From: Catenibacterium sp. co_0103
Lineage (GTDB): Bacteria > Bacillota_I > Bacilli_A > Erysipelotrichales > Coprobacillaceae
Reading direction: 5' to 3'
Assembly: GCF_004168205.1 (NCBI RefSeq)
Contig: NZ_RCYB01000067.1
Span: forward strand, 1-11,095
DNA length: 11,095 nucleotides
Shown: one piece after another, positions 1 through 6,251 of the stretch
Layout of the letters: every line of letters begins with the position of its first letter
Numbering within the stretch: the first letter of the stretch is position 1
Made by a program: the position numbers and the translations under genes
The notes under the pieces: generated by a model
Database searches by the model: none
What the model was told of the DNA's origin: nothing
The model's input: the letters and a program-made list of their open reading frames with translations, nothing else

Positions 1-181
1 AAGAATGATGCTTGTCAGTATATACCATATGATTCTTACTGGAGAGACATTTAATCCTTCAGATTATGAATCATTTAAAAATCCTAAGCCACCTATAAAG
101 CAACAAGTTTTAACAGAAGAATCAGCGATAGAGTTTCTTAAGAAATCAGGTTTTGACGTTTCTAAATTAACTAAACCATAA
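1..181 (+). CDS. IS110-family transposase, C-terminal fragment (cut by window edge)
   Basis: An open frame enters from the left edge (codons in phase with position 2) and stops at TAA 179-181, giving about 59 residues. They begin RMMLVSIYHMILTGETFNPS and end with a short helix-like tail (EESAIEFLKKSGFDVSKL). The 'ML..IYHM...GE.FNP.DYE' pattern is what I associate with the extreme C-terminus of IS110/IS116/IS902 (DEDD) transposases in Firmicutes, downstream of the Transposase_20 domain. The catalytic part lies outside the window, so whether the element is intact cannot be judged. A terminator follows 31 bp after the stop. Family assignment is by recall of this tail only; the frame itself is clear. 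Confidence 0.68.
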   Translation, partial: RMMLVSIYHMILTGETFNPSDYESFKNPKPPIKQQVLTEESAIEFLKKSGFDVSKLTKP

Positions 182-212
182 TATTCAATTATTCTATTTT
201 TTCTAAATTATT

Positions 213-241
213 CAAACTTATTTTTAAGTTTGTCTTTTTTT
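213..241 (+). terminator. Rho-independent terminator after the transposase gene
   Basis: A perfect 8-bp stem (CAAACTTA 213-220, TAAGTTTG 225-232) with a TTTT loop is followed by TC and seven T residues to 241. It would end transcription of the transposase. The stem is A/T-rich and therefore modest in strength. The stretch 242-326 holds no gene that I can see. Confidence 0.65.
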
Positions 242-326
242 ATACGTTTTGATTGATTTTTGTTTCACACTTTGTCCTCCTAATAGTTAAAGTTTATTTC
301 TTATTATACATTGTGTCAATACTTAC

Positions 327-349
327 AAAAAAAGGAGGTAAGACCTCCT
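327..349 (-). terminator. Terminator of the moa-mod operon
   Basis: Read on the minus strand, AGGAGGT (349-343), a 3-nt loop and ACCTCCT (339-333) form a GC-rich 7-bp hairpin. It is followed by a run of T residues (complement of the A-run 327-333). It lies 5 bp past the modA stop codon. The stem happens to contain Shine-Dalgarno and anti-Shine-Dalgarno-like sequence, but no start codon follows usefully. Confidence 0.8.
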
Positions 350-354
350 AACTA

Positions 355-1134
355 CTACTTACAAATAGTAAAACCACTCTTCTTAAATGTGTCTTTAGAT
401 TCTTTAGTCTGTAAAAACTTAATTAAGTTATTTGCTTGTTTTTGATGTTTAGTTTTAGTTACACGTCCTACTGGATAAATAACAGATGTATCTAATAGGT
501 TGTTGACTTTTTCAAGTACTGTTACTTTAGAACTGCTGGCTGAATCTGTAGAATAAACTAAACCTACTTCAGCACTACCACTTTCTACCCAGCTTAATAC
601 TTCAGTGACATTACCACCTAAAGAAATCTTATTCTGGATTGCATCCCAAGTATTTGCGTTAGTAAGTGCGATTTTTGCATATTGCCCTGCAGGTACTACT
701 TCAGGATCACCTACCGCAATCATCTTCGCATCAGTAATGTTTGAAATACCCTTGACAGCAGTTTTTGTATCTTTCCCTTTAATTAATACAAGTTTATTTT
801 CTAATAAATTTACAACACTCTTAGAATCAACAAGTTTTTCATCAACTAAGCTATCCATCTGTTTAGTGGCTGCACTAAAGAATACATCAGCATCTAATCC
901 CTGTTCAATCTGAATCTGTAATTTACCACTACTGTCATAAACACCCTTTACGTTCACATTTGGATATTTCTTTTCAAAACGAGGAATAAGTGTTTCTTCA
1001 AAAGTCTTTTCAAGACTGGCTGCAGCCGCAATAGTAATTGTGACTTTCTTTTCAGGCTTCTTTTCTTCCTGTCCACATCCAGCTAAACCGAATACGAGCG
1101 CAAATGCACATAAGATACTAACTAGTTTTTTCAT
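355..1134 (-). CDS. modA: Molybdate ABC transporter, substrate-binding lipoprotein ModA
   Basis: This 259-residue extracytoplasmic protein captures molybdate and delivers it to ModB/ModC. Residues 1-20 are a lipoprotein signal with lipobox LAGC (Cys20), so the mature protein should be lipid-anchored on the outer face of the membrane. A short charged linker follows. The oxyanion-binding positions of the ModA family are present: AAAS with Ser40, DSSGKL with Ser68/Ser69, PAGQYA around Ala149, and GLVYSTDS with Tyr194. The AAAS motif argues for ModA rather than the tungstate-specific TupA type, which has a TTTS motif. The ATG at 1134 follows GGAG with 9 nt spacing and lies inside the 3' end of modC (17-nt overlap). 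It is the last gene of the operon, an unusual place for the binding protein. Confidence 0.95.
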   Translation of the reverse strand: MKKLVSILCAFALVFGLAGCGQEEKKPEKKVTITIAAAASLEKTFEETLIPRFEKKYPNVNVKGVYDSSGKLQIQIEQGLDADVFFSAATKQMDSLVDEKLVDSKSVVNLLENKLVLIKGKDTKTAVKGISNITDAKMIAVGDPEVVPAGQYAKIALTNANTWDAIQNKISLGGNVTEVLSWVESGSAEVGLVYSTDSASSSKVTVLEKVNNLLDTSVIYPVGRVTKTKHQKQANNLIKFLQTKESKDTFKKSGFTICK

Positions 1135-1777
1135 GAATCATTTCTCCATTTTTTATAATATACATTTCATGACTCAAAGCTATGATTTCATCCTTATTAT
1201 GGGATACAAAGACAACAGGTCGATGGTAAGCATCTAGTTTAGTCTTCATCTCTTTTAAAAGTTCATCTTTTAAATCTTCATCGAGAGCACTGAATGGTTC
1301 ATCTAAAAGAATCGCCTCAGCGTTATAAATAAGAAGTCTAGCTAAAGCAACACGCTGTTTTTGTCCCCCTGATAACTGTCTTGGATAACGCTTTTCTAAT
1401 CCTTCTATATGCAACTCCTTCATCAGCTGAATCACTGAATCATGAATTGTAATCTTATCAAGTCTGCGGGCCACAAGAGGTGAGGCAATATTGTCATAAA
1501 CTGTCATATTTGGAAATAATGCATAATTCTGAAACATATAACCAATATTTCTTTCTTGTGGTGTTAAGTTAATATGTTGATTAGAATCATAGAGTACTCT
1601 TCCATCTAAGACAATTCTTCCTGAATCAGGTGTTTCTATACCGGCTATACATTTAAGCGTCATACTCTTACCACTGCCACTTGGCCCCATCACACCTAAG
1701 CATATTTCATCAATCTTAAAATGAACATCTAAGTCAAATTCACTTAGTTTTTTATATATTTCTACTTCTAAATGCAT
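1118..1777 (-). CDS. modC: Molybdate ABC transporter ATPase ModC (short form)
   Basis: This is the ATP-hydrolysing subunit that drives molybdate uptake with ModB and ModA at the inner face of the membrane. All nucleotide-binding motifs are intact: Walker A GPSGSGKS (31-38), Q-loop Gln83, signature LSGGQKQR (135-142), Walker B AILLDEP (155-161), D-loop SALD (163-166) and switch His193. At 219 residues it is about 130 shorter than Escherichia coli ModC and ends right after the ATPase fold. It therefore lacks the C-terminal MOP/TOBE domain that binds molybdate for feedback control. Such short forms are common in Firmicutes, and the reading frame shows no sign of truncation. The ATG lies 1 nt after the modB stop, with GAGAGG 8 nt upstream inside modB. 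Confidence 0.92.
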   Translation of the reverse strand: MHLEVEIYKKLSEFDLDVHFKIDEICLGVMGPSGSGKSMTLKCIAGIETPDSGRIVLDGRVLYDSNQHINLTPQERNIGYMFQNYALFPNMTVYDNIASPLVARRLDKITIHDSVIQLMKELHIEGLEKRYPRQLSGGQKQRVALARLLIYNAEAILLDEPFSALDEDLKDELLKEMKTKLDAYHRPVVFVSHNKDEIIALSHEMYIIKNGEMIHEKTS

Positions 1778-1778
1778 C

Positions 1779-2456
1779 TTAAAAGCCTCTCTTTTTCTTG
1801 ACCCATAACTGATAGATATTCAGTAATATGACAGCTGTAAAGCATATAGCGATAATAACAACAACATAGAAAGATGCGCTATGCATATCACTGCTGACAA
1901 CTTCACTATAAACAGCTAAAGGCAGTGTACGTGTTTTTCCAACAATATTACCTGCAAGCATCGCTGTGGCACCAAATTCTCCCAAACCTCTCGCAAATGA
2001 TAATACACCCCCACTGATAATACCTGGCAAGGCGTTAGGTACGAGCACCTTGAAGAAGATACTTGTTTCACTCATACCAAGTGTTCTTGCAGCATCTACT
2101 AAATCTGTATCCACCTGTTCAAGAGCTCCTCTGGCAGAGCGATACATGATGGGAAAAGAGATGACGACTGCCGCAATCACTGTGGCACTAAAGCTAAAGG
2201 CGATACGCACACCAAATACATTTAAGAAAAATGAACCAATCGGCTGATTGACACCAAAGATGAGTAATAAGAAAAAACCCATTACTGTTGGTGGTAAAAC
2301 GAGTGGAAGTGTGAAGATACCATCAAAGATGAGTTGAATGACTTTATTTTTAAGTGTCATCATCCATCTTGCTGCAAAGAGTCCTAAAAAGAATGTAATA
2401 AATATAGAAAAAGCAGCGCATTTAAATGAGATCCATATAGGTGAATAATCAATCAT
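1779..2456 (-). CDS. modB: Molybdate ABC transporter permease ModB
   Basis: This is the integral membrane channel of the molybdate importer. It has about five hydrophobic helices and the cytoplasmic EAA-type coupling loop (AARTLGMSETSIFFKVLVPNALPGIISG), and the family stretch LGEFGATAMLAGNIVGKTRT is present. I place the start at the internal ATG 2456, giving 225 residues beginning [11 protein letters not shown], because ModB homologues begin in the same way and this ATG overlaps the upstream stop by the common 8 nt. The longer frame starts at ATG 2480 (233 residues), but that codon abuts an AAGGAG with no spacer, which would be a poor initiation site. The gene ends 1 nt before modC. Confidence 0.93.
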   Translation of the reverse strand: MIDYSPIWISFKCAAFSIFITFFLGLFAARWMMTLKNKVIQLIFDGIFTLPLVLPPTVMGFFLLLIFGVNQPIGSFFLNVFGVRIAFSFSATVIAAVVISFPIMYRSARGALEQVDTDLVDAARTLGMSETSIFFKVLVPNALPGIISGGVLSFARGLGEFGATAMLAGNIVGKTRTLPLAVYSEVVSSDMHSASFYVVVIIAICFTAVILLNIYQLWVKKKRGF

Positions 2457-3390
2457 CACTTCTTGCACAATCGTGCGCATCTCCTTTTAAGATTTCTAAG
2501 CCATGATGAAGAGAATCTATAATAATATCTAAACTCTCCTTCACTGCCTTGGCACTTCCTGGAAGATTAATAATGAGTGTGTTGTTTCTTATCACACTCG
2601 CGCCACGAGATAACATCGCACGATTTGTATATTTCATAGATTCATAACGAATCGCTTCAGAAATACCTGGGACAAGGCGTGTGGCCACTTTTAAAGTGGC
2701 TTCAGGTGTCACATCTCTAAGTGACAAACCTGTACCTCCTGTAGTTAAGATTAAATCATTCTCACAACGATCACTTAAATTAATAAGAGCCTGTTCAATC
2801 ATTTTCTGATTATCTGGAAGAATATCTAATGATGTGACATGATAGCCTCTTTCTTCCATATATTTTTTAATATAAGGACCACTTTCATCCACTCTTAATT
2901 CTTGACTGCCTTTATCGGATAAAGTAAGCACAGCAACACGTATACGTGAATCTGAAGGAGGTGTATAAATCACTTCATCATCGCAATGAATGACTCCGCC
3001 ATGAATGACTCTTGCGAAAATACCAAGTCGAGGCATAATACATTCACCTACCTGGTGATAAATACGACAATGAGCATGACAACTTTTACCTCTCTGGGTG
3101 ATTTCTAAATCCACTTCACCAATATGAACATGGCTTCCTACAACAAGCTCATTAAAATCAATACCAGAAATAAGAAGATTCTCACCAAAAGCACCATCTT
3201 CTACATCTCCACCACGTCTTTTAAAGTCTTCTCTTTCTTCATAAGGTAATAAGCTGACCTGTCTATGCCATTTACCTGCATGGGCATCATGTTCTAAGCC
3301 AAAATCTTCTACTATTTTAGTTTCTTGTATAGGTTTCTTTTCAGTTCCCTTCTTCTCACTAATACAAATTGCTTCTACTTTTCCTGCCAA
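2449..3390 (-). CDS. MOSC domain - MogA/MoaB fusion protein (molybdopterin adenylyltransferase)
   Basis: This is a two-domain, 313-residue protein of late Moco biosynthesis. Residues ~1-145 are a MOSC domain (MOCO sulfurase C-terminal fold) with the ICISEKKGT opening, GAFGENLLI, the [12 protein letters not shown] cysteine patch and [10 protein letters not shown]. Residues ~150-310 are a MogA/MoaB domain, which adenylylates molybdopterin before metal insertion by MoeA. It shows [17 protein letters not shown], the MLSRG segment and LIINLPGS, all typical of the substrate pocket. MOSC domains are thought to handle sulfur or bind Moco, but their exact role in such fusions is not settled. The start is a TTG at 3390 with GGTGA 6 nt upstream, inside moaC (16-nt overlap). 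The 3' end overlaps modB. Fusions of this type are known in clostridia. Confidence 0.9.
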   Translation of the reverse strand: MAGKVEAICISEKKGTEKKPIQETKIVEDFGLEHDAHAGKWHRQVSLLPYEEREDFKRRGGDVEDGAFGENLLISGIDFNELVVGSHVHIGEVDLEITQRGKSCHAHCRIYHQVGECIMPRLGIFARVIHGGVIHCDDEVIYTPPSDSRIRVAVLTLSDKGSQELRVDESGPYIKKYMEERGYHVTSLDILPDNQKMIEQALINLSDRCENDLILTTGGTGLSLRDVTPEATLKVATRLVPGISEAIRYESMKYTNRAMLSRGASVIRNNTLIINLPGSAKAVKESLDIIIDSLHHGLEILKGDAHDCARSDD

Positions 3391-3854
3391 TTGAATTCAC
3401 CGCTCTTTCCACCTGTTTTCTTTAATAAATGAATATTTTTAATTTCCATTTCTTTACTAATTGCCTTGCACATATCATAAATAGTTAATAATGTCACACT
3501 TACTGCGTGTAATGCTTCCATTTCTACCCCTGTCTTCCCTTTACATTTCACTGTCGCAAAGGCATGAATCTGATTGTTTTCTTCATCTATTTCAAAATCA
3601 ACAGTGACATTAGTAATCATTAATATATGACAAAGAGGAATCATATCACTTGTCTTTTTTGCGGCCATAATACCTGCAATTCTTGCCACACCAAGAACAT
3701 CCCCTTTTTCTATTGTATTGTTTTTTATATGTTCAATAATCTCATGATTGACTTGAATAGTCCCTCTTGCATAAGCTGTTCTTTTTGTGATCTCTTTATC
3801 AGATACATCCACCATAATGGCGTTTCCATCTTCGTCAAAATGTGTAAATCCCAT
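3375..3854 (-). CDS. moaC: Cyclic pyranopterin monophosphate synthase MoaC
   Basis: MoaC converts the MoaA product (3',8-cyclo-7,8-dihydro-GTP) to cyclic pyranopterin monophosphate, completing the first stage of Moco synthesis in the cytoplasm. At 159 residues the length is normal. Family signatures are clear: [18 protein letters not shown] near the N-terminus, [18 protein letters not shown] (His76), [15 protein letters not shown], and TIYDMCKA carrying the active-site Asp127 and Lys130. A KKTGGKSG motif lies near the end. The ATG is 1 nt after the moaA stop, with AGGAGGG 4 nt upstream. That ribosome site is built from the last Gly-Gly codons of moaA, so the two genes should be translationally coupled. 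Confidence 0.96.
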   Translation of the reverse strand: MGFTHFDEDGNAIMVDVSDKEITKRTAYARGTIQVNHEIIEHIKNNTIEKGDVLGVARIAGIMAAKKTSDMIPLCHILMITNVTVDFEIDEENNQIHAFATVKCKGKTGVEMEALHAVSVTLLTIYDMCKAISKEMEIKNIHLLKKTGGKSGEFNWQEK

Positions 3855-3855
3855 A

Positions 3856-4800
3856 TTACCCTCCTATTTGATTCATTACAGTACCACTTTGTTCATCTTC
3901 AAAATGGTGCTGTTCTGGCTTCATATAAATGGCATCTCTCATTACTTCTTCTAGTTTGATTTCATTACCTATATAAGGTTTTAATGCGATACTATTCTTA
4001 TGAAATAAGCATAATTTTAATGATCCTGTACTAGACAAACGCACACGATTACACTCATGACAGAACTTATGATGTAAGGCTTCAATAAAGCCAATGACAC
4101 ATTTCATATTCTTTATTCTTATATAATGTGCAGGACCATTGCCCAGTCTTTCTGTGATTTCTTCTATATTATAATGTGATGCAAAATATGACTGCACTTC
4201 TTCTATTCTATTTTCTCTTTTATTTGAACCAAGTGGCATGAGTTCTATAAAACGAAGACTCACTGGTAAATTCCCACAAAAATCAATCAAGCTTTCTAAA
4301 TCACTTTGTGTAAAAAGTGGTCCTACGACTGTGTTAATTTTTATATTGAGTCCAACAGAAACCCCATAAAGAAGATTTTTTAATACTGTATCAAGTGTAT
4401 CTTGCCCACATATAGCAGCATATTTCTTTGAATCAAGTGTATCTATAGAGAAGTTGATCCCATCAATCCCAATATCCTTTAACTCATCCATAGTACGTGC
4501 ATCTAGTAATAAGCCATTAGTTGTAAGAGTTACCTGTCTCACACCCTCTAGTTGTTTGAGCTGTCTTAAAAAAGAAAGATATCCTTTTCTTACCGTTGGT
4601 TCTCCACCAGTCACCTTGAAGTTTACTATGCCTAGTTTAACTGCCACCTTGCATATATCTAGTATCTCTTCATAGCGTAAAATATCATTATGTGAAAGAA
4701 ATTTGAATTTATCTGGATTACAATATACACAATGATAGTTACATCTATCTGTAATCGATATTCTCATATAATCAATTGTACGGTTATAACGATCCTTCAT
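3856..4800 (-). CDS. moaA: GTP 3',8-cyclase MoaA (radical SAM)
   Basis: MoaA catalyses the first committed step of Moco synthesis, the radical SAM cyclisation of GTP. The N-terminal [4Fe-4S] motif CX3CX2C is Cys20, Cys24 and Cys27, with TGGEP at 64-68 for SAM binding. The second, C-terminal cluster ligands are Cys247, Cys250 and Cys264 (CX2CX13C). The protein ends in Gly-Gly, the conserved tail needed for activity in characterised MoaA proteins. At 314 residues it is full length. It is the first gene of the minus-strand operon; its ATG follows AGGAG with 5 nt spacing. A perfect inverted repeat lies immediately upstream of that ribosome site. Confidence 0.97.
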   Translation of the reverse strand: MKDRYNRTIDYMRISITDRCNYHCVYCNPDKFKFLSHNDILRYEEILDICKVAVKLGIVNFKVTGGEPTVRKGYLSFLRQLKQLEGVRQVTLTTNGLLLDARTMDELKDIGIDGINFSIDTLDSKKYAAICGQDTLDTVLKNLLYGVSVGLNIKINTVVGPLFTQSDLESLIDFCGNLPVSLRFIELMPLGSNKRENRIEEVQSYFASHYNIEEITERLGNGPAHYIRIKNMKCVIGFIEALHHKFCHECNRVRLSSTGSLKLCLFHKNSIALKPYIGNEIKLEEVMRDAIYMKPEQHHFEDEQSGTVMNQIGG

Positions 4801-4813
4801 ACAAACTCCTTTC

Positions 4814-4837
4814 CGTTATTCTCACTTGAGAATAACG
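4814..4837 (-). promoter_or_regulatory. Perfect palindrome in the moaA leader; candidate Mo-box (ModE-type) operator and/or 5' hairpin
   Basis: Two perfect 10-bp arms, CGTTATTCTC (4814-4823) and GAGAATAACG (4828-4837), flank a 4-bp centre. The outer hexamers give CGTTAT-N12-ATAACG. This is the spacing of the outer bases in the proteobacterial ModE consensus (CGTTATATA-N6-TATATAACG, from memory), although the inner bases differ. It starts 1-2 nt downstream of the predicted moaA transcription start, a classic repressor position. As RNA it forms a strong hairpin 3 nt before the GAAAGGAG ribosome site. The palindrome is seen directly; the regulator is inferred. Confidence 0.6.
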
Positions 4838-4845
4838 CCATACAC

Positions 4846-4874
4846 AGTGTACAATGATGTACATTAAAATACAA
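4846..4874 (-). promoter_or_regulatory. Predicted promoter of the moaA-modA operon
   Basis: On the minus strand, a -35 TTGTAT (4874-4869), a 17-bp spacer and a -10 TACACT (4851-4846) fit sigma-A spacing exactly. Transcription would start near 4838-4839, just before the palindrome. Two direct copies of TACAATGAT (+ strand 4850-4858 and 4870-4878), 20 bp apart, overlap the -10 and -35 boxes on one face of the helix. Confidence 0.5.
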
Positions 4875-4882
4875 TGATTTTG

Positions 4883-4921
4883 TGAAACAAATGAGAAATA
4901 TCGCTTTGTTGACTTGTTTCA
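4883..4921. repeat. Spaced inverted repeat between the divergent promoters
   Basis: TGAAACAA (4883-4890) and TTGTTTCA (4914-4921) are perfect reverse complements, with centres 31 bp apart (about three helical turns). The right arm overlaps the likely -35 region of the aminotransferase promoter. It could be a paired operator for an unknown regulator. The repeat is certain; its function is a guess. Confidence 0.4.
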
Positions 4922-4942
4922 AACGCATTAGCGTATTAGAAT
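4914..4942 (+). promoter_or_regulatory. Predicted promoter of the aminotransferase gene
   Basis: TTGTTT (4914-4919), a 17-bp spacer and TAGAAT (4937-4942) form a plausible sigma-A promoter. An alternative is TTGACT (4909-4914) with TATTAG (4934-4939) at 19 bp. Either gives a leader of about 30 nt to the ATG at 4978. Confidence 0.4.
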
Positions 4943-4977
4943 AGTATCTATATTACTAAACAAGCGGAGGATAACGT

Positions 4978-6207
4978 ATGAATTTCGTAAAAGATAGCGT
5001 AAATCAGCAGCCAATAGTAGATACAGTATTTACTATTGTTGCGAAAGCAAAGGAAGCGAAAGAAAAGTATGGAGCTGATCAGGTTGTAGATGCAACTATC
5101 GGTTCTTTATATAATGAAGAAGGTCAGCTTGTCGCATTGGACAGTGTTTACAATTCTTTAAAGAATCTTGATAATAAGGTTCTTGCAAAGTACGCAGCAA
5201 GCTTTACTGGTAACCCTACATTTAGACAGAAAGCTTATGATTGGGTATTAGATGGTAATAGCCATCTTGAACATGAAGTAGTGGCAACTCCAGGAGGAAC
5301 TGGTGCTGTATCTATGACTATTCAGGAATGTTTAGATGAAGGTCAGACTGTCATCCTTCCTGAAATTGCATGGGGTAGTTATGCATTAATGGCTCAGATG
5401 CATAATCTTGAAATGGCTAAGTATTCTTTATTTGAAGGAGATCATTTCAATATTGCATCCTTCAAAGAAACATGTCTTGAAACAATGAAGAAGCAGAATA
5501 AGTTAGTGGTTGTTATCAATGATCCTTGTCATAACCCTACTGGTTATTCTTTGACTCATGAAGAATGGGATGAAGTGATTATTTTCTTAAATGAATGCAG
5601 CAAGACTCATGCTATTGTATTATTAAATGATATTGCTTATATTGATTTCTCAAGCCGTCAAAAAGAAGCTAAGACTTATTTTGGTCAGTTTGACAAGATC
5701 AGTGATAATGTGATTGTGGTTGTTTCATTCTCATTATCTAAGTCAATGACAAGCTATGGTTTAAGATGTGGTGCAGCAATCATCTTAGGTCAGAAGAAAG
5801 AGTCAGTTAATCAGGTAAAGATCGTATTTGAAAAGAATGCTCGTGCAACTTGGTCAAATATCAACAATGGTGCAATGGAAACATTTGTAGATGTATTAGA
5901 TAACCATGGCGAAGAATATGATCAGGAAAGATTAAAATATGTGAAGTTATTAAAAGAAAGAGGAGATATCTTTACAACTGAGGCAGATGAAGTAGGATTA
6001 AAGTATTACCCATATAAAGAAGGTTTCTTCGTTACACTTGCTATGGATAATGAAACTCGTGATAAGTACCATGAAGCTTTAATGGCAAACAATATCTTTA
6101 CTGTAAAGGTTAATCTTGGTATTCGTGTCGCTATCTGTTCATTATCAGTAGAAAAGACTAAAGGTCTAGCAAAGAAAATGAAAGATATCTTAGATACAAT
6201 TCAGTAA
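4978..6207 (+). CDS. PLP-dependent class I aminotransferase (aspartate/aromatic type)
   Basis: This 409-residue fold-type I aminotransferase moves an amino group between an amino acid and a 2-oxo acid in the cytoplasm. Visible landmarks are GGTG (106-109) and the AWGSY loop that stacks on the cofactor. HNPTGYSLTHEEW follows with NPTG at 186-189, then NDIAY (Asp218 and Tyr221 contacting the pyridine ring) and SLSKS with Lys255 as the probable Schiff-base lysine. Arg263 sits in a phosphate-binding position. The Trp after NPTG and the TIGSLYNEEG start resemble subgroup Ia (AspC/TyrB-like) enzymes. The substrate cannot be read from the sequence; aspartate or aromatic amino acids are most likely. 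The ATG has GGAGG 7 nt upstream. It is monocistronic, divergent from moaA, and ends in a hairpin terminator. Confidence 0.88.
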   Translation: MNFVKDSVNQQPIVDTVFTIVAKAKEAKEKYGADQVVDATIGSLYNEEGQLVALDSVYNSLKNLDNKVLAKYAASFTGNPTFRQKAYDWVLDGNSHLEHEVVATPGGTGAVSMTIQECLDEGQTVILPEIAWGSYALMAQMHNLEMAKYSLFEGDHFNIASFKETCLETMKKQNKLVVVINDPCHNPTGYSLTHEEWDEVIIFLNECSKTHAIVLLNDIAYIDFSSRQKEAKTYFGQFDKISDNVIVVVSFSLSKSMTSYGLRCGAAIILGQKKESVNQVKIVFEKNARATWSNINNGAMETFVDVLDNHGEEYDQERLKYVKLLKERGDIFTTEADEVGLKYYPYKEGFFVTLAMDNETRDKYHEALMANNIFTVKVNLGIRVAICSLSVEKTKGLAKKMKDILDTIQ

Positions 6208-6211
6208 AAGC

Positions 6212-6248
6212 AAAAGGATTGAGTCAAATGGCTCAATCCTTTTTATTT
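6212..6248 (+). terminator. Terminator between convergent genes (possibly bidirectional)
   Basis: A perfect 12-bp stem (6212-6223 with 6232-6243) and an 8-nt loop are followed by a T-rich tract, so it would end aminotransferase transcription. On the opposite strand the hairpin is followed by TTTTGCTTTT, and it lies 9-40 bp past the rpiR-type stop. It may therefore serve both convergent genes in the 44-bp gap. Confidence 0.85.
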
Positions 6249-6251
6249 GTT

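Noticed and set aside
257..282. Small minus-strand gene behind an AGGAGG (282-276)
   Set aside because: The GTG that follows at good spacing is immediately followed by TGA, so nothing is encoded.
605..913. Plus-strand frame of 102 codons inside modA
   Set aside because: It lies antisense within modA, has no ribosome binding site and its peptide resembles nothing; it is a shadow of the real gene.
4780..4792. TATAACGAT half-site resembling one arm of a ModE box near the moaA start codon
   Set aside because: It lies inside the moaA coding sequence (codons for Asp-Arg-Tyr-Asn), has no matching partner arm, and is explained by the protein.
4801..4977. Moco riboswitch upstream of moaA
   Set aside because: The predicted leader is only about 38 nt and holds a single simple hairpin. 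The upstream sequence lacks the multi-stem fold of roughly 130 nt expected for the Moco RNA motif, and I could not build one by eye.
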